Assembly (NCBI GenBank): GCA_022827045.1
Contig: JAJDTQ010000143.1
Span: 1 to 64,000 of the forward strand
Length of the DNA stretch: 64,000 nt
DNA from: Candidatus Binatia bacterium
Lineage (GTDB): Bacteria; Desulfobacterota_B; Binatia; UBA9968; JAJDTQ01
Reading direction: 5' to 3'
Shown here: positions 43,502 through 52,216 of the stretch, piece by piece
Layout of the letters: each line of letters starts with the position of its first letter
How positions within the stretch are numbered: the stretch's first letter is position 1
Position numbers and translations under genes: made by a program
The notes under the pieces: model-generated
What the model was told of the DNA's origin: nothing
The model's input: only the letters and a program-made list of their open reading frames with translations
Database searches by the model: none

Positions 43502-44538
43502 CAGTGCCGGAGTCCCCGCCTACCAGCCATAGAGGCCTCCTGGTTGCCGGCGGTCTCCTCTTGCTCGCCGCCTTCTTCGTCCTCGGTTACACGGCCGCGT
43601 TTCTCCTGACCCCCTATCACGGCCGTTCGTCGGTAGCCGAGATCGAGATCCGGCGCGGCGACACGTTTTCGGCGGTGGCCCGGGAGCTCGCGGACAAGGG
43701 CGTAGTCTCCCAACCCCGCCTGTTCGTGTTGTGGGCCTGGCTCAACGGACTCGACACCAGGGTTCATCGCGGCCTCTACCGTTTCGATGGAGCAGTGTCG
43801 CCCCGGTCGGTGCTCGACGGCCTCGTCCGCGGCAGGACCGTGGTCTACAAGGTCACGATCCCCGAAGGCTTCACGGTCCGGCAGATCGGCCGGCTCCTCG
43901 AGGACGAGGGGCTTGCGACGCCGGAGAGGTTCGCCGAGGCGGTGGGCGACGCCGCCGTCCTCGGCGCCCTTGGAGCCGAGAGCGTGGAGGGCTATCTCTT
44001 CCCCAGCACCTATAATTTCCGGGCGCGGGCCACCGAAGAAGAGATCGTTAAGACGATGTTCGTCCAGTTCAAGGACACGTTCACTCCCGACATGGAAGCG
44101 CGCGCCAACAAGCTCGGCATGACGCGGCATGAGCTGGTAACCCTGGCGTCGATCATCGAGAAGGAAGGCGGCCCCGTGGACGAGATGCCGATGGTCTCCG
44201 CCGTCTTCCACAACCGCTTGAAGCGAGGCATGCGGCTTCAGAGCGATCCGACGGTCATCTACGGTCTGGAGGACTTCAACGGCGACCTGACGCGGGAGGA
44301 TCTCCGAACCCCTGGCCCCTACAATACCTACAGGATCGACGGCCTGCCCCCGGGGCCCATCGCCAATCCCGGACTGGCCGCGATGAAGGCGGCCCTGTTC
44401 CCGGCGGATGTCGGCTACCTGTACTTCGTGTCCAGGAACGACGGCAGCCACCACTTCTCCGAGAGCCTCCGGGAGCACAATTCGGCGGTGAAGAAGTACC
44501 AGAAGAACCGTCGCGCGGGGGTTACGGAGGCGCCGTAG
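43471..44538 (+). CDS. mltG: endolytic murein transglycosylase MltG
   Basis: A 355-residue inner-membrane transglycosylase that cuts nascent glycan strands and sets their length. One N-terminal anchor (LLVAGGLLLLAAFFVLGYTA, about 23-42) is followed by a LysM-like region (IEIRRGDTFSAVARELADKG) and the YceG catalytic domain. The catalytic Glu230 is in LASIIEKEGG. LQSDPTVIYGL and YNTYRIDGLPPGPIANPG are also conserved. The ATG at 43471 has GAAGGATGG upstream; a GTG at 43504, right after the preceding stop, is an alternative. Confidence 0.92.
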   Translation: MDEGERNRQLTVPESPPTSHRGLLVAGGLLLLAAFFVLGYTAAFLLTPYHGRSSVAEIEIRRGDTFSAVARELADKGVVSQPRLFVLWAWLNGLDTRVHRGLYRFDGAVSPRSVLDGLVRGRTVVYKVTIPEGFTVRQIGRLLEDEGLATPERFAEAVGDAAVLGALGAESVEGYLFPSTYNFRARATEEEIVKTMFVQFKDTFTPDMEARANKLGMTRHELVTLASIIEKEGGPVDEMPMVSAVFHNRLKRGMRLQSDPTVIYGLEDFNGDLTREDLRTPGPYNTYRIDGLPPGPIANPGLAAMKAALFPADVGYLYFVSRNDGSHHFSESLREHNSAVKKYQKNRRAGVTEAP

Positions 44539-44594
44539 AGAAGCCGGAAGCCCCTGCCCCGCCGCTCGTTTAACGATCAAGGGAGGACGCGATC

Positions 44595-44897
44595 ATGGAT
44601 GCAGCCGACATCAAACAGGTCTACGGCCTGGCGGCCAGGGTGGGTTCGCTGGAAGGCTACCTCTACACCGGCGAGGACATCGAGACCGAGTACCTGCCGG
44701 GGTGGCTGGGCAACATCGAGCGGGAGTTCAACGAGCTGTCGTCCGATGCGCGCGCCGCGTGTGCCGCGGCGCACCACGAGGTGCTGCGCAAGGTGGCGGC
44801 CTACCTCGGCAAGTTCTACGGCGCCGGCGACGCCAACGCCCTCAAGGCCCAGGCCATGGTCGACGTCGCCAAGGGTGCTATGGATTCCGAAGGCTGA
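44595..44897 (+). CDS. small hypothetical protein
   Basis: A 100-residue acidic, mostly helical protein (ADIKQVYGLAARVGSLEGYL, EYLPGWLGNIEREFNELSSD, AHHEVLRKVAAYLGKFYGAG). GGGAGGACGCGATC precedes the ATG, giving a good ribosome-binding site. No domain was recognised. It lies 56 bases after mltG and 26 bases before the LexA-like gene, in the same direction. Confidence 0.6.
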   Translation: MDAADIKQVYGLAARVGSLEGYLYTGEDIETEYLPGWLGNIEREFNELSSDARAACAAAHHEVLRKVAAYLGKFYGAGDANALKAQAMVDVAKGAMDSEG

Positions 44898-44923
44898 TAG
44901 GCTGGAGGCGCCGGGATGATCCG

Positions 44924-45283
44924 ATGACCGTCACCAGGCGTCAAGAGCGGGTCCTCGAACCGGTAGAGCCGGACGCCGCCTCCGGCACGCCCGGGGAGCT
45001 GTTGCGAAGCCCCGGCACGTTCGCCCTGCGGGTCCGCGGCGACTCCATGGCCGGGGAGCAGCTCCGCGACGGCGACCTCGTCCTGGCGCGGTCGACGCCC
45101 GCGGCGCGAGAAGGCGACACGGTGGTGGCGCTGGTCCGGGGTGAGCCCTCGGTCAGGCGGTACCACCGCTGGGACGGGAAAGTGGTGCTAAGTTCCGCCG
45201 AGGAAGGGCTCGCCCCCATCGTGGCCGCGGAGGAAGAGGTGGAGATCCGCGGTGTGGTGGTCGCAGTGGTGCGGAAGTACTAG
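44924..45283 (+). CDS. LexA-like S24 domain protein without HTH and without the catalytic lysine
   Basis: A 119-residue protein matching only the C-terminal (S24 peptidase) half of LexA. RVRGDSMAGEQLRDGDLVLA places the nucleophile Ser41. The strand that should carry the catalytic Lys reads SVRRYHRW, so Arg78 replaces it. The N-terminal helix-turn-helix and the Ala-Gly cleavage site are absent. The frame is open further upstream, but that part overlaps the preceding gene out of frame. It may be a degraded LexA, a non-cleavable dimerisation module, or a modulator of another LexA. Confidence 0.72.
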   Translation: MTVTRRQERVLEPVEPDAASGTPGELLRSPGTFALRVRGDSMAGEQLRDGDLVLARSTPAAREGDTVVALVRGEPSVRRYHRWDGKVVLSSAEEGLAPIVAAEEEVEIRGVVVAVVRKY

Positions 45284-45310
45284 TGTTGCAGATGGGCTGC
45301 ATGGCCCGAG

Positions 45311-45359
45311 GCGCCCTCACCCCGGCCCTCTCCCGGAGGGAGAGGGGGTGGGACGGCGC
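45311..45359. repeat. CT-rich hairpin repeat, second copy
   Basis: CCCTCTCCC-GGA-GGGAGAGGG (45326-45346) inside outer arms GCGCC (45311-45315) and GGCGC (45355-45359). The hairpin is the same as at 11456-11476. It lies in the gap between the LexA-like gene and the DUF255 gene, ending 12 bases before the latter's ribosome-binding site. Confidence 0.72.
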
Positions 45360-45379
45360 GTACCTTACGATAGGAGACG

Positions 45380-47428
45380 ATGTCGATGAACCGCCTGGCC
45401 AACGAGACGAGCCCGTACCTGCTGCAGCACGCCGGCAATCCGGTGGACTGGTACCCCTGGGGAGAGGAGGCGTTCGCGAAAGCCCGGGCGGAAGACAAGC
45501 CGGTCCTCCTGAGCATCGGCTACTCCGCCTGCCACTGGTGCCACGTGATGGAGCACGAGTCTTTCGAGGACGAGGCCATCGCCGCGCTGATGAACGAGAA
45601 CTTCGTCAGCATCAAGGTGGACCGGGAGGAGCGGCCGGACCTGGACGAGATCTACATGAACGCCGTCCAGTTGCTCATCAAGCGGGGCGGCTGGCCCATG
45701 ACCGTGTTCCTGACCCCGGAGGGGAAGCCCTTCTTCGGCGGCACCTACTACCCGCCCGAGGACCGGCACGGCATGCCGGGCTTTCCGCGGGTGCTCAAGG
45801 CGGTGGTGGATGCCTACCGAAACAAGCCGCAGGACGTCGCCAGGAACGTCGACCAGATCGTGGCGGCGCTGGACCGCATGAGCGTGCTGAACCTGACCGG
45901 CGGCGAGCTGAGCGTGGAGGTCGTCACCCGCGGGGCGGAGGGCTTGGCGCCGGCCTACGACGCAACCCACGGCGGCTTCGGCCGGGCGCCCAAGTTTCCC
46001 AACGCCGGGGTGTTCAACATGTTCCTGCGCGCCTACCGCCTGTCGGGGAACCGGCGCTACCTGGAGATGATCACCGAGACGCTTCGGAAGATGGCCGAGG
46101 GGGGTATGTACGACCAGCTCGGCGGCGGCTTCCACCGGTACTCCGTGGACGACAAATGGCTCGTGCCCCACTTCGAGAAGATGCTCTACGACAACGGCCA
46201 GCTCGCGCAGGTCTACGCCGAGGCGTACCGGATCACCAAGGACGGATTCTTCAAGCGCATCGTCGAGGAGACCCTGGAGTACGTGCTGCGCGAGATGTGC
46301 CAGCCCGAGGGCGGCTTCTACTCCGCCCAGGACGCGGACAGCGAGGGGGAGGAAGGCAAGTTCTTCGTGTGGACCCGGGAGCAGGTCCTGGAACTCCTCG
46401 GCAAGGAGCACGGCGAGATCTTCTGCCGTTTCTACGATGTCTCGGATCTCGGCAACTTCGAGGGCAAGAACATCCTGCACCCCATCCTGACGGTGGAGCA
46501 GGCGGCCAAGTATTTCAAGAAGGACGAGGGAGAGATCGAGAGCGTGCTGGCCGGCGCCCGGGCGCGTCTCTTCGAGGAGCGCGAGACGCGGATCAAGCCC
46601 TTTCGCGACGAGAAGGTCATCGTCTCCTGGAACGGCCTGATGCTGTCGGGCGTGGCCGCGGCCTACGCCATCACCGGCGATGCACGCATCCGGGAGGCCG
46701 GCGCCCGGACCGTGGATTTCATCTTCACGCGGATGTTCGACAAGGGGCTGCTGCTGCACACCTACAAGGACGGGCAGGCCAAGCTGCTGGGTTACCTGGA
46801 CGACTACGCCTTCCTGATCGCCGGCCTGCTGGACCTGTTCGAGGCGACCCACGAGGCCGAGCTGCTGGAGCGGGCCAAGGCCCTGGCGCGGACCATGGTG
46901 AGCGAGTTCTGGGACGAGACGAACGGCGGGTTCTTCTATACCGGCAAGTCCCACGAGCAGCTCATCAGCCGCACCAAGCCCGGGTTCGACCACTCCATCC
47001 CGTCGGGCAACTCGGTGGCGGCGCTGGTGCTCGTGCGGCTCCACCACTACACCGGAGAGCAGGACCTGCTGGAGCGCGCGGAGAAGGTGCTGCGCCTTCA
47101 CTACGACAACATGGCGAGGGAGCCGTTCGGTCTGGCCACCATGCTGGGGGCGCTGGACTTCCACCTGTCGAAGCCCGCGGAGATCGTCATGGTGGCGGGA
47201 AGGGATGACCCGGATGCGCGCGGCATCGTGCAGCAGGTACAGGACAGCTACCTGCCCAACAAGACGCTTCAGTGGGTCAGCCCGGACGCAAGGCTGGAGG
47301 AAATCTCCCCGCTGCTGGAAGGGAAATCGCAGGTCGGCGGCAAGCCCACGGTCTACGTGTGCCGGAATTTCACCTGCGCGCCGCCGGTGACGGACTGGGA
47401 GGGGCTCAAGCCGCTGCTTGAAGGGTAG
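45380..47428 (+). CDS. DUF255 thioredoxin-domain protein (YyaL/SPATA20 family)
   Basis: A 682-residue protein. The N-terminal thioredoxin-like domain has [20 protein letters not shown] and the redox pair Cys51-Cys54 in [13 protein letters not shown]. The remainder is an alpha/alpha barrel of the six-hairpin glycosidase type ([57 protein letters not shown]). This architecture defines the widespread YyaL/SPATA20 family, whose reaction is unknown. The ATG at 45380 follows TAGGAGACG. It stands as a single gene. Confidence 0.9.
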   Translation: MSMNRLANETSPYLLQHAGNPVDWYPWGEEAFAKARAEDKPVLLSIGYSACHWCHVMEHESFEDEAIAALMNENFVSIKVDREERPDLDEIYMNAVQLLIKRGGWPMTVFLTPEGKPFFGGTYYPPEDRHGMPGFPRVLKAVVDAYRNKPQDVARNVDQIVAALDRMSVLNLTGGELSVEVVTRGAEGLAPAYDATHGGFGRAPKFPNAGVFNMFLRAYRLSGNRRYLEMITETLRKMAEGGMYDQLGGGFHRYSVDDKWLVPHFEKMLYDNGQLAQVYAEAYRITKDGFFKRIVEETLEYVLREMCQPEGGFYSAQDADSEGEEGKFFVWTREQVLELLGKEHGEIFCRFYDVSDLGNFEGKNILHPILTVEQAAKYFKKDEGEIESVLAGARARLFEERETRIKPFRDEKVIVSWNGLMLSGVAAAYAITGDARIREAGARTVDFIFTRMFDKGLLLHTYKDGQAKLLGYLDDYAFLIAGLLDLFEATHEAELLERAKALARTMVSEFWDETNGGFFYTGKSHEQLISRTKPGFDHSIPSGNSVAALVLVRLHHYTGEQDLLERAEKVLRLHYDNMAREPFGLATMLGALDFHLSKPAEIVMVAGRDDPDARGIVQQVQDSYLPNKTLQWVSPDARLEEISPLLEGKSQVGGKPTVYVCRNFTCAPPVTDWEGLKPLLEG

Positions 47429-47489
47429 GGTCGGATCTTGGACTGTAATTTCTACATGTAAACTAACGACTTAGGCAGAAAGAAGAAAC

Positions 47490-48584
47490 ATGGCAGAAAA
47501 GATCAAACTGGGCGTAATCGGCGCCAATCCCACCCGCGGATGGGGTCCGAGGGGCCACTTGCCCGCCATCGTGCCGAGCCGCCATGTCGAGTTGACGGCG
47601 GTGTGCACCACCCGCAAGGAGAGTGCCGAGGCGTCGGCCGCGAAGTACGGCGCGAAGATGGCGTTCGACGACTATCGCGAGATGCTGGCTTGTCCCGACA
47701 TCGAAGCGGTAGCGGTGTTGCTGCGGGTGCCGGCCCACTACCAGGTCACCATGGATGCGCTCAAGGCGGGCAAGCACGTGTTCACCGAGTGGCCGCTGGG
47801 GAAGACAACGGCGGAGGCCGTGGAGATGCGCGACCTGGCCGAGGCCCGGGGGCTCACGCACATGGTAGGTCTCCAGGCCAGGGCCAACCCGGCCGTCGTC
47901 TACGCCAGGGACCTCGTGGCGGATGGCTACGTGGGCGAGATCATGGCCTGCCACGTGAGCGTGGCGCGGGGCGGCGTGCTGCGACGGCCTTCGGACAGGA
48001 CGTGGCAAAGGGACGGCTCCCTGGGGGCCCACACCTTGACCATCCCATGCGGCCATACCATCGATGCACTCCGTTTCATCGTAGGGGACTTCGCTTCCGT
48101 TTCGGCGGTGGTGAGCACCCAGGCACGCCAGTGGCTCGAGACCGACACGCAACGCCACGTGGACGTCACTGCCCCGGACAACGTGCTGGTGAGCGGCCGG
48201 CTGGCCAACGGCGCCGTGGCCGCGGTCTATGTCGCCGCCGTACCCTTGAAAGCGTACGGATACGGCATGGAGATCTACGGCCGTGAGGGTACTCTGGTGG
48301 CCACGTCCGAAAACACGCCGCAGATCGAGGTGGTCCGCCTGCGCGGAGCCAAGGCCGGGGGTAACGGTTTCGAGGACCTGCCGGTGCCGTCCGAGTACGT
48401 AAATGCGCCGCCGGAAACGCCGGAGAAGGAGCCGAGGAACGTCGGCGAGATGTACGTGAGGTTCGCCGAGGCCATCCGCAACGGCACGGGCTGCGAACCC
48501 GACTTCAACACGGCCGTGGACCTGCACCGGCTCGTCGACGCCATCGCGGAGTCGTCGGAGCAAGGGCGGGCCGTGGATCTCTAG
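47490..48584 (+). CDS. Gfo/Idh/MocA family oxidoreductase (Gal80-like)
   Basis: A 364-residue NAD(P)-dependent dehydrogenase-like protein. The Rossmann opening KLGVIGANPTRGWGPRGHLP binds the dinucleotide; the usual catalytic motif EKP reads EWPL (FTEWPLGKT), so the conserved Lys is a Trp. That variant is seen in Gal80-like and galactose-1-dehydrogenase-like members. The C-terminal domain starts at about 128 (RANPAVVYARDLVADGYVGE). GCAGAAAGAAG lies before the ATG. The substrate is probably a sugar or related polyol; activity is uncertain because of the altered motif. Confidence 0.82.
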   Translation: MAEKIKLGVIGANPTRGWGPRGHLPAIVPSRHVELTAVCTTRKESAEASAAKYGAKMAFDDYREMLACPDIEAVAVLLRVPAHYQVTMDALKAGKHVFTEWPLGKTTAEAVEMRDLAEARGLTHMVGLQARANPAVVYARDLVADGYVGEIMACHVSVARGGVLRRPSDRTWQRDGSLGAHTLTIPCGHTIDALRFIVGDFASVSAVVSTQARQWLETDTQRHVDVTAPDNVLVSGRLANGAVAAVYVAAVPLKAYGYGMEIYGREGTLVATSENTPQIEVVRLRGAKAGGNGFEDLPVPSEYVNAPPETPEKEPRNVGEMYVRFAEAIRNGTGCEPDFNTAVDLHRLVDAIAESSEQGRAVDL

Positions 48585-48607
48585 GAGCTTGTCCGAGCAA
48601 TCGAACT

Positions 48608-48732
48608 GTCCTTCGACTTCGCGACGCTTCGCGTCGCGAAGCCTGCCGTGAGCCTGACGAAGGGCTCAGGACGGACGGTTGTGATTGCTTTCCTCCGTTC
48701 GTCCTGAGCGTAGCGAAGCGAAGTCGAAGGAC
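48608..48732. repeat. dispersed inverted repeat (GAAGTCGAAGG family), copy 2
   Basis: The left arm begins GTCCTTCGACTTCGCG and the right arm ends GCGAAGCGAAGTCGAAGGAC, with CCGTTCGTCCTGAGCGTAGC shared with the copy at 15344-15452. A small extra hairpin (GCGACGC/GCGTCGC) and an internal GGGCTCAGGACGGACGG arm are inside. It separates the Gfo/Idh gene from the large membrane protein gene and contains an in-frame start that would falsely extend the latter. Confidence 0.8.
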
Positions 48733-48783
48733 CCCTTCCGCTGCCCCCTGGGAATACTCGGACAGGCTCGTAAGGATGGTGAC

Positions 48784-50973
48784 GTGCGACTGATCCGAAT
48801 GAGCGCGTCCGTGGGCTGGTTGCTCGCAGGATGCGGCGTCACGGTCTCCGGGGTCTCTCTCTTCTTTCTGCTCTCGGTAGAAGTGGGGATCGCGCTCATC
48901 CTGCTCGGCGCCGGTGCGTTCGGTTTCGCGGCGGGCCTCGTGCGATCCTCAGCCGTTGACCGAGGGCTCGTCGCGGAGGTCGAGCGGCACATTGATGAGT
49001 TGCGTGAGCGCGACCTGAGAGAGGTTGAGACGCGTTGGCTCGCAGAGGGCGTGTCGCCGGTGGAGCAGGCCTGGAGCGTGCTCCACCGGTCGCACGGCCC
49101 CGAAGCGGACGGGCCGCCGTCGGAGCTGGACGCTCAACTCGGGAGAATGATCCAGGCCCGCTGCGACCGCGTCTGGGACGGCATCCGCGACCGGCGCTAC
49201 GTGAAGCAAGGGGACGGAGAGATCAAGGGCATCGACGGCCGCGCCATTTTCGAGGAACTGCGCGACGGTGTGAAGGAAGTCGCCCGGCTGTACGGGAAGG
49301 ATGCCGAGAAGGCGGAACTCGATGCGCGCATCGGCGACATCGCGTTGGCCGCACGGTCTGTGATCGGCGACCTCCTCCAGGTGGCGCAGCAGGTGCCGGT
49401 CGTCAACGTCACGGGGTGGAGCGTAAGGGAAGTCGTGGTGTGGCTCGAACGGGTGCAGAAGGTTCGCCACGTCTACCGGATGTACACCCCTTGGCAGCAT
49501 TATGTGCGCGGTGCGACGCTGGCCGCTCGCGTTGCCCTCGGTGCGAATCCGGTTACACTGGTGGCGTCGGTTCTCGCCTCGGAGGCATTTTCGCGAGTCG
49601 GCAAACACGTCGCTAAAACGTACGCCGAGGCTTGGCTGAAGGAACTCCTGGAAGGTTCCGTCGCGCTGGTCTATCTGCACGTGGCGGGCGCATACGATCC
49701 GCGCCGCACGTATCGGAGCGCCGACTGGTTGGGGCTCGTCGAGGCGCTTCGCATTCACAATCTGGTCCCGGGCATCGACCATAACCGCAAGCTCCTGCTG
49801 GACCGCATTCTGCGCGCGCAGATTCCGGACGAATTCGCCAAGTTGACGCTGCTGCGCGCGCTTGCCGACGACGGTGAACCGGACTCCATCCTGACGCCGC
49901 CCATCGACTTCGCGTCCCTGCGCCCCGCGCAACGCCAGGCGATTGCCGAGTGTCTCGGCGCGATCCTGCGGGACATGCGTGGATTGAATGAGCCGAAGGC
50001 CAGCCAGGCGATAGAGGAAACGGAGAAGGCGCTGTCGATAGGTCTTCAGGTTGATCTCGTCGATGCCGGCAGCCGCGAGGAGATACGCATCGAGGAGGGA
50101 TTCATTCAGCTCGCGATGCTTGCCCGCGACTGGTGTCGACTCGACGTCGGGGAAGCACGGCAGGCGATCGAAGGCAGCGCGTTCGCCGTGGCGGCGCGCA
50201 AGCGTATCGGTGATGCCGGCGTGAAACGCGCGCTGCTGGAGAAGGCGATGCCGATCGTCTTCGACGATGGCGACCCCGAATCCGGCCGCATTGGGGTAAG
50301 TGAGCAACGCTTGATCGAGCCGCCACGCGATCTGGTCGGAGCCCCCTTGGCTGAACCACTGATCGCGTCCTTCGTCGATCTACTGGCGGCGAAGGCCGCG
50401 GCGGACTGGCCGGTCGAACACGACCATATGGTGCTGTTCAATGCTTCGGTGCTGCTCCCGGAGCGCAAGCAGGTCACTGCGCTCTGGTCGGGATACCTGA
50501 AGGCGGTGGAGTCGCGGCTGCGTGATCGCTTGGAGCACGGGAGGCTGTCGACCATCCCGCCAAGGTCGGCGCCGGCTATCCTGCGGCAGATCGGCGACCG
50601 GGAACACCCCGCGCCGGCAGGCCGCGTGGCTACTTCGGACGTTCGTACCCCGGCCGTCGCGGTGTTCGCGGCGTCTTCCGGCAACGCGCGGGCGCGCTGG
50701 GTGCTCCTGTTTGCCGACCGCGTCGTTGTAGGGGAGGTTCCGAAGGAGGAGCTCTCACTCGACGACGGCGAGTCGAGAACCTACCTGAAAGACGAGGTTC
50801 GTTTCAGCCGTTTGTCACGCCCGCTGGCGGATGCCCTCGTTATCCATTGCGGTGACGGCCGGCGTCTGATCGTCGACGGTTCCGTGACGGGCAGCTTCGC
50901 CGGTTACTTCGGTCCCGTGCTTGAATCGCTGGGTCTCGATGAGGTTGCCCTCGAGGGCGTAGAGAACTCCTAA
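48784..50973 (+). CDS. large membrane-associated protein of unknown function
   Basis: A 729-residue protein with two N-terminal membrane helices (SASVGWLLAGCGVTVSGVSL and VGIALILLGAGAFGFAAGLV). A long mostly helical cytoplasmic part follows (VERHIDELRERDLREVETRW, VWLERVQKVRHVYRMYTPWQ) with a moderately hydrophobic stretch around 255-285 (LAARVALGANPVTLVASVLA). The last 140 residues look like beta-strand-rich sequence (ARWVLLFADRVVVGEVP). GTG at 48784 after AAGGATGG is the start; the ATG at 48685 lies in a repeat. No family was recognised. Confidence 0.6.
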   Translation: MRLIRMSASVGWLLAGCGVTVSGVSLFFLLSVEVGIALILLGAGAFGFAAGLVRSSAVDRGLVAEVERHIDELRERDLREVETRWLAEGVSPVEQAWSVLHRSHGPEADGPPSELDAQLGRMIQARCDRVWDGIRDRRYVKQGDGEIKGIDGRAIFEELRDGVKEVARLYGKDAEKAELDARIGDIALAARSVIGDLLQVAQQVPVVNVTGWSVREVVVWLERVQKVRHVYRMYTPWQHYVRGATLAARVALGANPVTLVASVLASEAFSRVGKHVAKTYAEAWLKELLEGSVALVYLHVAGAYDPRRTYRSADWLGLVEALRIHNLVPGIDHNRKLLLDRILRAQIPDEFAKLTLLRALADDGEPDSILTPPIDFASLRPAQRQAIAECLGAILRDMRGLNEPKASQAIEETEKALSIGLQVDLVDAGSREEIRIEEGFIQLAMLARDWCRLDVGEARQAIEGSAFAVAARKRIGDAGVKRALLEKAMPIVFDDGDPESGRIGVSEQRLIEPPRDLVGAPLAEPLIASFVDLLAAKAAADWPVEHDHMVLFNASVLLPERKQVTALWSGYLKAVESRLRDRLEHGRLSTIPPRSAPAILRQIGDREHPAPAGRVATSDVRTPAVAVFAASSGNARARWVLLFADRVVVGEVPKEELSLDDGESRTYLKDEVRFSRLSRPLADALVIHCGDGRRLIVDGSVTGSFAGYFGPVLESLGLDEVALEGVENS

Positions 50974-50999
50974 GATTGCAACCCACAGATTCGGCCGGT

Positions 51000-52058
51000 T
51001 CAGGAGCGCCGCTGCGCCGAGGCCTGGGCCAGATCTTCCAGCATGGGGACGGTGGTTTCCCAGTCGATGCAGGCGTCGGTGACGCTCTGGCCGTAGGTAA
51101 GAGGCGTGTCGGGCTTGATGTCCTGGCGCCCCGCCACCAGGTGGCTCTCCATCATGACACCGCAGATGTTGTCCGAACCGGAGGCTACTTGCTCGCAGAC
51201 GTCGATGCAGACTTGGGGTTGGCGCGTGTAGTCTTTCTGGCTGTTGCCGTGGCTGCAGTCGACGAGCACGCGATGCGGAAGGTTGGCGTCGTGGAGCGTC
51301 TGCGCGGTTTCGTCCACCACGGTGCGGTCGAAGTTGCAGCCGCCGTTGGAACCTCTAAGGATGACGTGGCAGCTCTCGTTTCCCGATGTCGAGATCACCG
51401 CGGCGATACCCTGATGGGTGACGCCGAGGAAATGGTGTGGGTGTCGCGCGGCGCGCACGCCGTCGATGGCGATTTGGATCGAGCCGCCGGTGCCGTTCTT
51501 GAACCCGACGGGCATGGACAGTCCGGAGGCCAGTTCCCGGTGCACCTGGCTCTCGGCCGTGCGCGCGCCGATGGCGCCCCATGAGACCAGGTCGGCAGTG
51601 AACTGCGGAGTGATGGTGTCCAGGAACTCGGACCCCGCGGGCAGGCCCATGTTGGCCAGCTCCAGTAGCAGGCCCCGCGCGAGCCGCAGCCCCTTGTTGA
51701 TGTTGAACCCGCCGTCGAGGTCTGGGTCGTTGATCAGGCCCTTCCAGCCGACGGTCGTGCGTGGCTTCTCGAAGTAGACGCGCATGATGATCAGCAGGTC
51801 CTCGGCCAGGCGGTCGGCTTCCTTTTTCAAGCGGCTGGCGTAGTCGAGGGCCGCGTCTGAATCGTGAATGGAGCACGGGCCGGAGATCACCAGCAGCCGT
51901 CGGTCGCGGCCTTCCAGTATCGCCTCGATCTCTTGGCGCGCCTTGGTGACCGTGGCGGTGGCCTGCTCGGTAATCGGCAATTCTTCGTTCACCAGGATCA
52001 TCGGCGGCAACAGCGGGCGCAAGGTTTCGATTCTCAGGTCGTCGGTGGTTTGGCTCAT
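51000..52058 (-). CDS. 3-deoxy-7-phosphoheptulonate (DAHP) synthase, class I
   Basis: A 352-residue AroF/AroG/AroH-type enzyme that joins PEP and erythrose-4-phosphate at the entry of the shikimate pathway. Signatures are VISGPCSIHDSDAALDYA, VYFEKPRTTVGWKGLINDPD, ARTAESQVHRELASGLSMPV, FKNGTG, HVILRG and DCSHGNSQKDY. Length is normal. It is divergent from mnmE with a 158-base gap that should carry both promoters. Which aromatic amino acid inhibits it cannot be read from the sequence. Confidence 0.94.
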   Translation of the reverse strand: MSQTTDDLRIETLRPLLPPMILVNEELPITEQATATVTKARQEIEAILEGRDRRLLVISGPCSIHDSDAALDYASRLKKEADRLAEDLLIIMRVYFEKPRTTVGWKGLINDPDLDGGFNINKGLRLARGLLLELANMGLPAGSEFLDTITPQFTADLVSWGAIGARTAESQVHRELASGLSMPVGFKNGTGGSIQIAIDGVRAARHPHHFLGVTHQGIAAVISTSGNESCHVILRGSNGGCNFDRTVVDETAQTLHDANLPHRVLVDCSHGNSQKDYTRQPQVCIDVCEQVASGSDNICGVMMESHLVAGRQDIKPDTPLTYGQSVTDACIDWETTVPMLEDLAQASAQRRS

Positions 52059-52170
52059 GGCATTCCTATCCGAATCGGGTATTTAACACAGTTTTCCACA
52101 GGAGGCGAATACGCTCCTTGACGACCGTTCGAGGTTGGCCGGGCCGGACGCAAGACGCGGACGGATAGGA

Positions 52171-52176
52171 TATAAT
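52171..52176 (+). promoter_or_regulatory. candidate -10 box for mnmE
   Basis: A consensus TATAAT lies 40 bases before the mnmE start. No acceptable -35 box is found 16-18 bases upstream, so the assignment is tentative. Confidence 0.35.
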
Positions 52177-52216
52177 GGCCGTCAACGGGCGACGACACGG
52201 TCGAGGCCGAGGACAC

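Noticed and set aside
47438..47464. Promoter TTGGAC-15-TAAACT before the Gfo/Idh gene
   Set aside because: The 15-base spacing is too short and the boxes are weak, so it was not listed as a feature.
48685..48783. N-terminal extension of the large membrane protein
   Set aside because: These codons lie mostly within the dispersed inverted repeat; the GTG at 48784 has its own ribosome-binding site and leads straight into the membrane helices.
52092..52100. DnaA-box-like TTTTCCACA upstream of mnmE
   Set aside because: It fits a relaxed box consensus, but only one box was seen and there is no AT-rich unwinding region or cluster, so an origin cannot be called.
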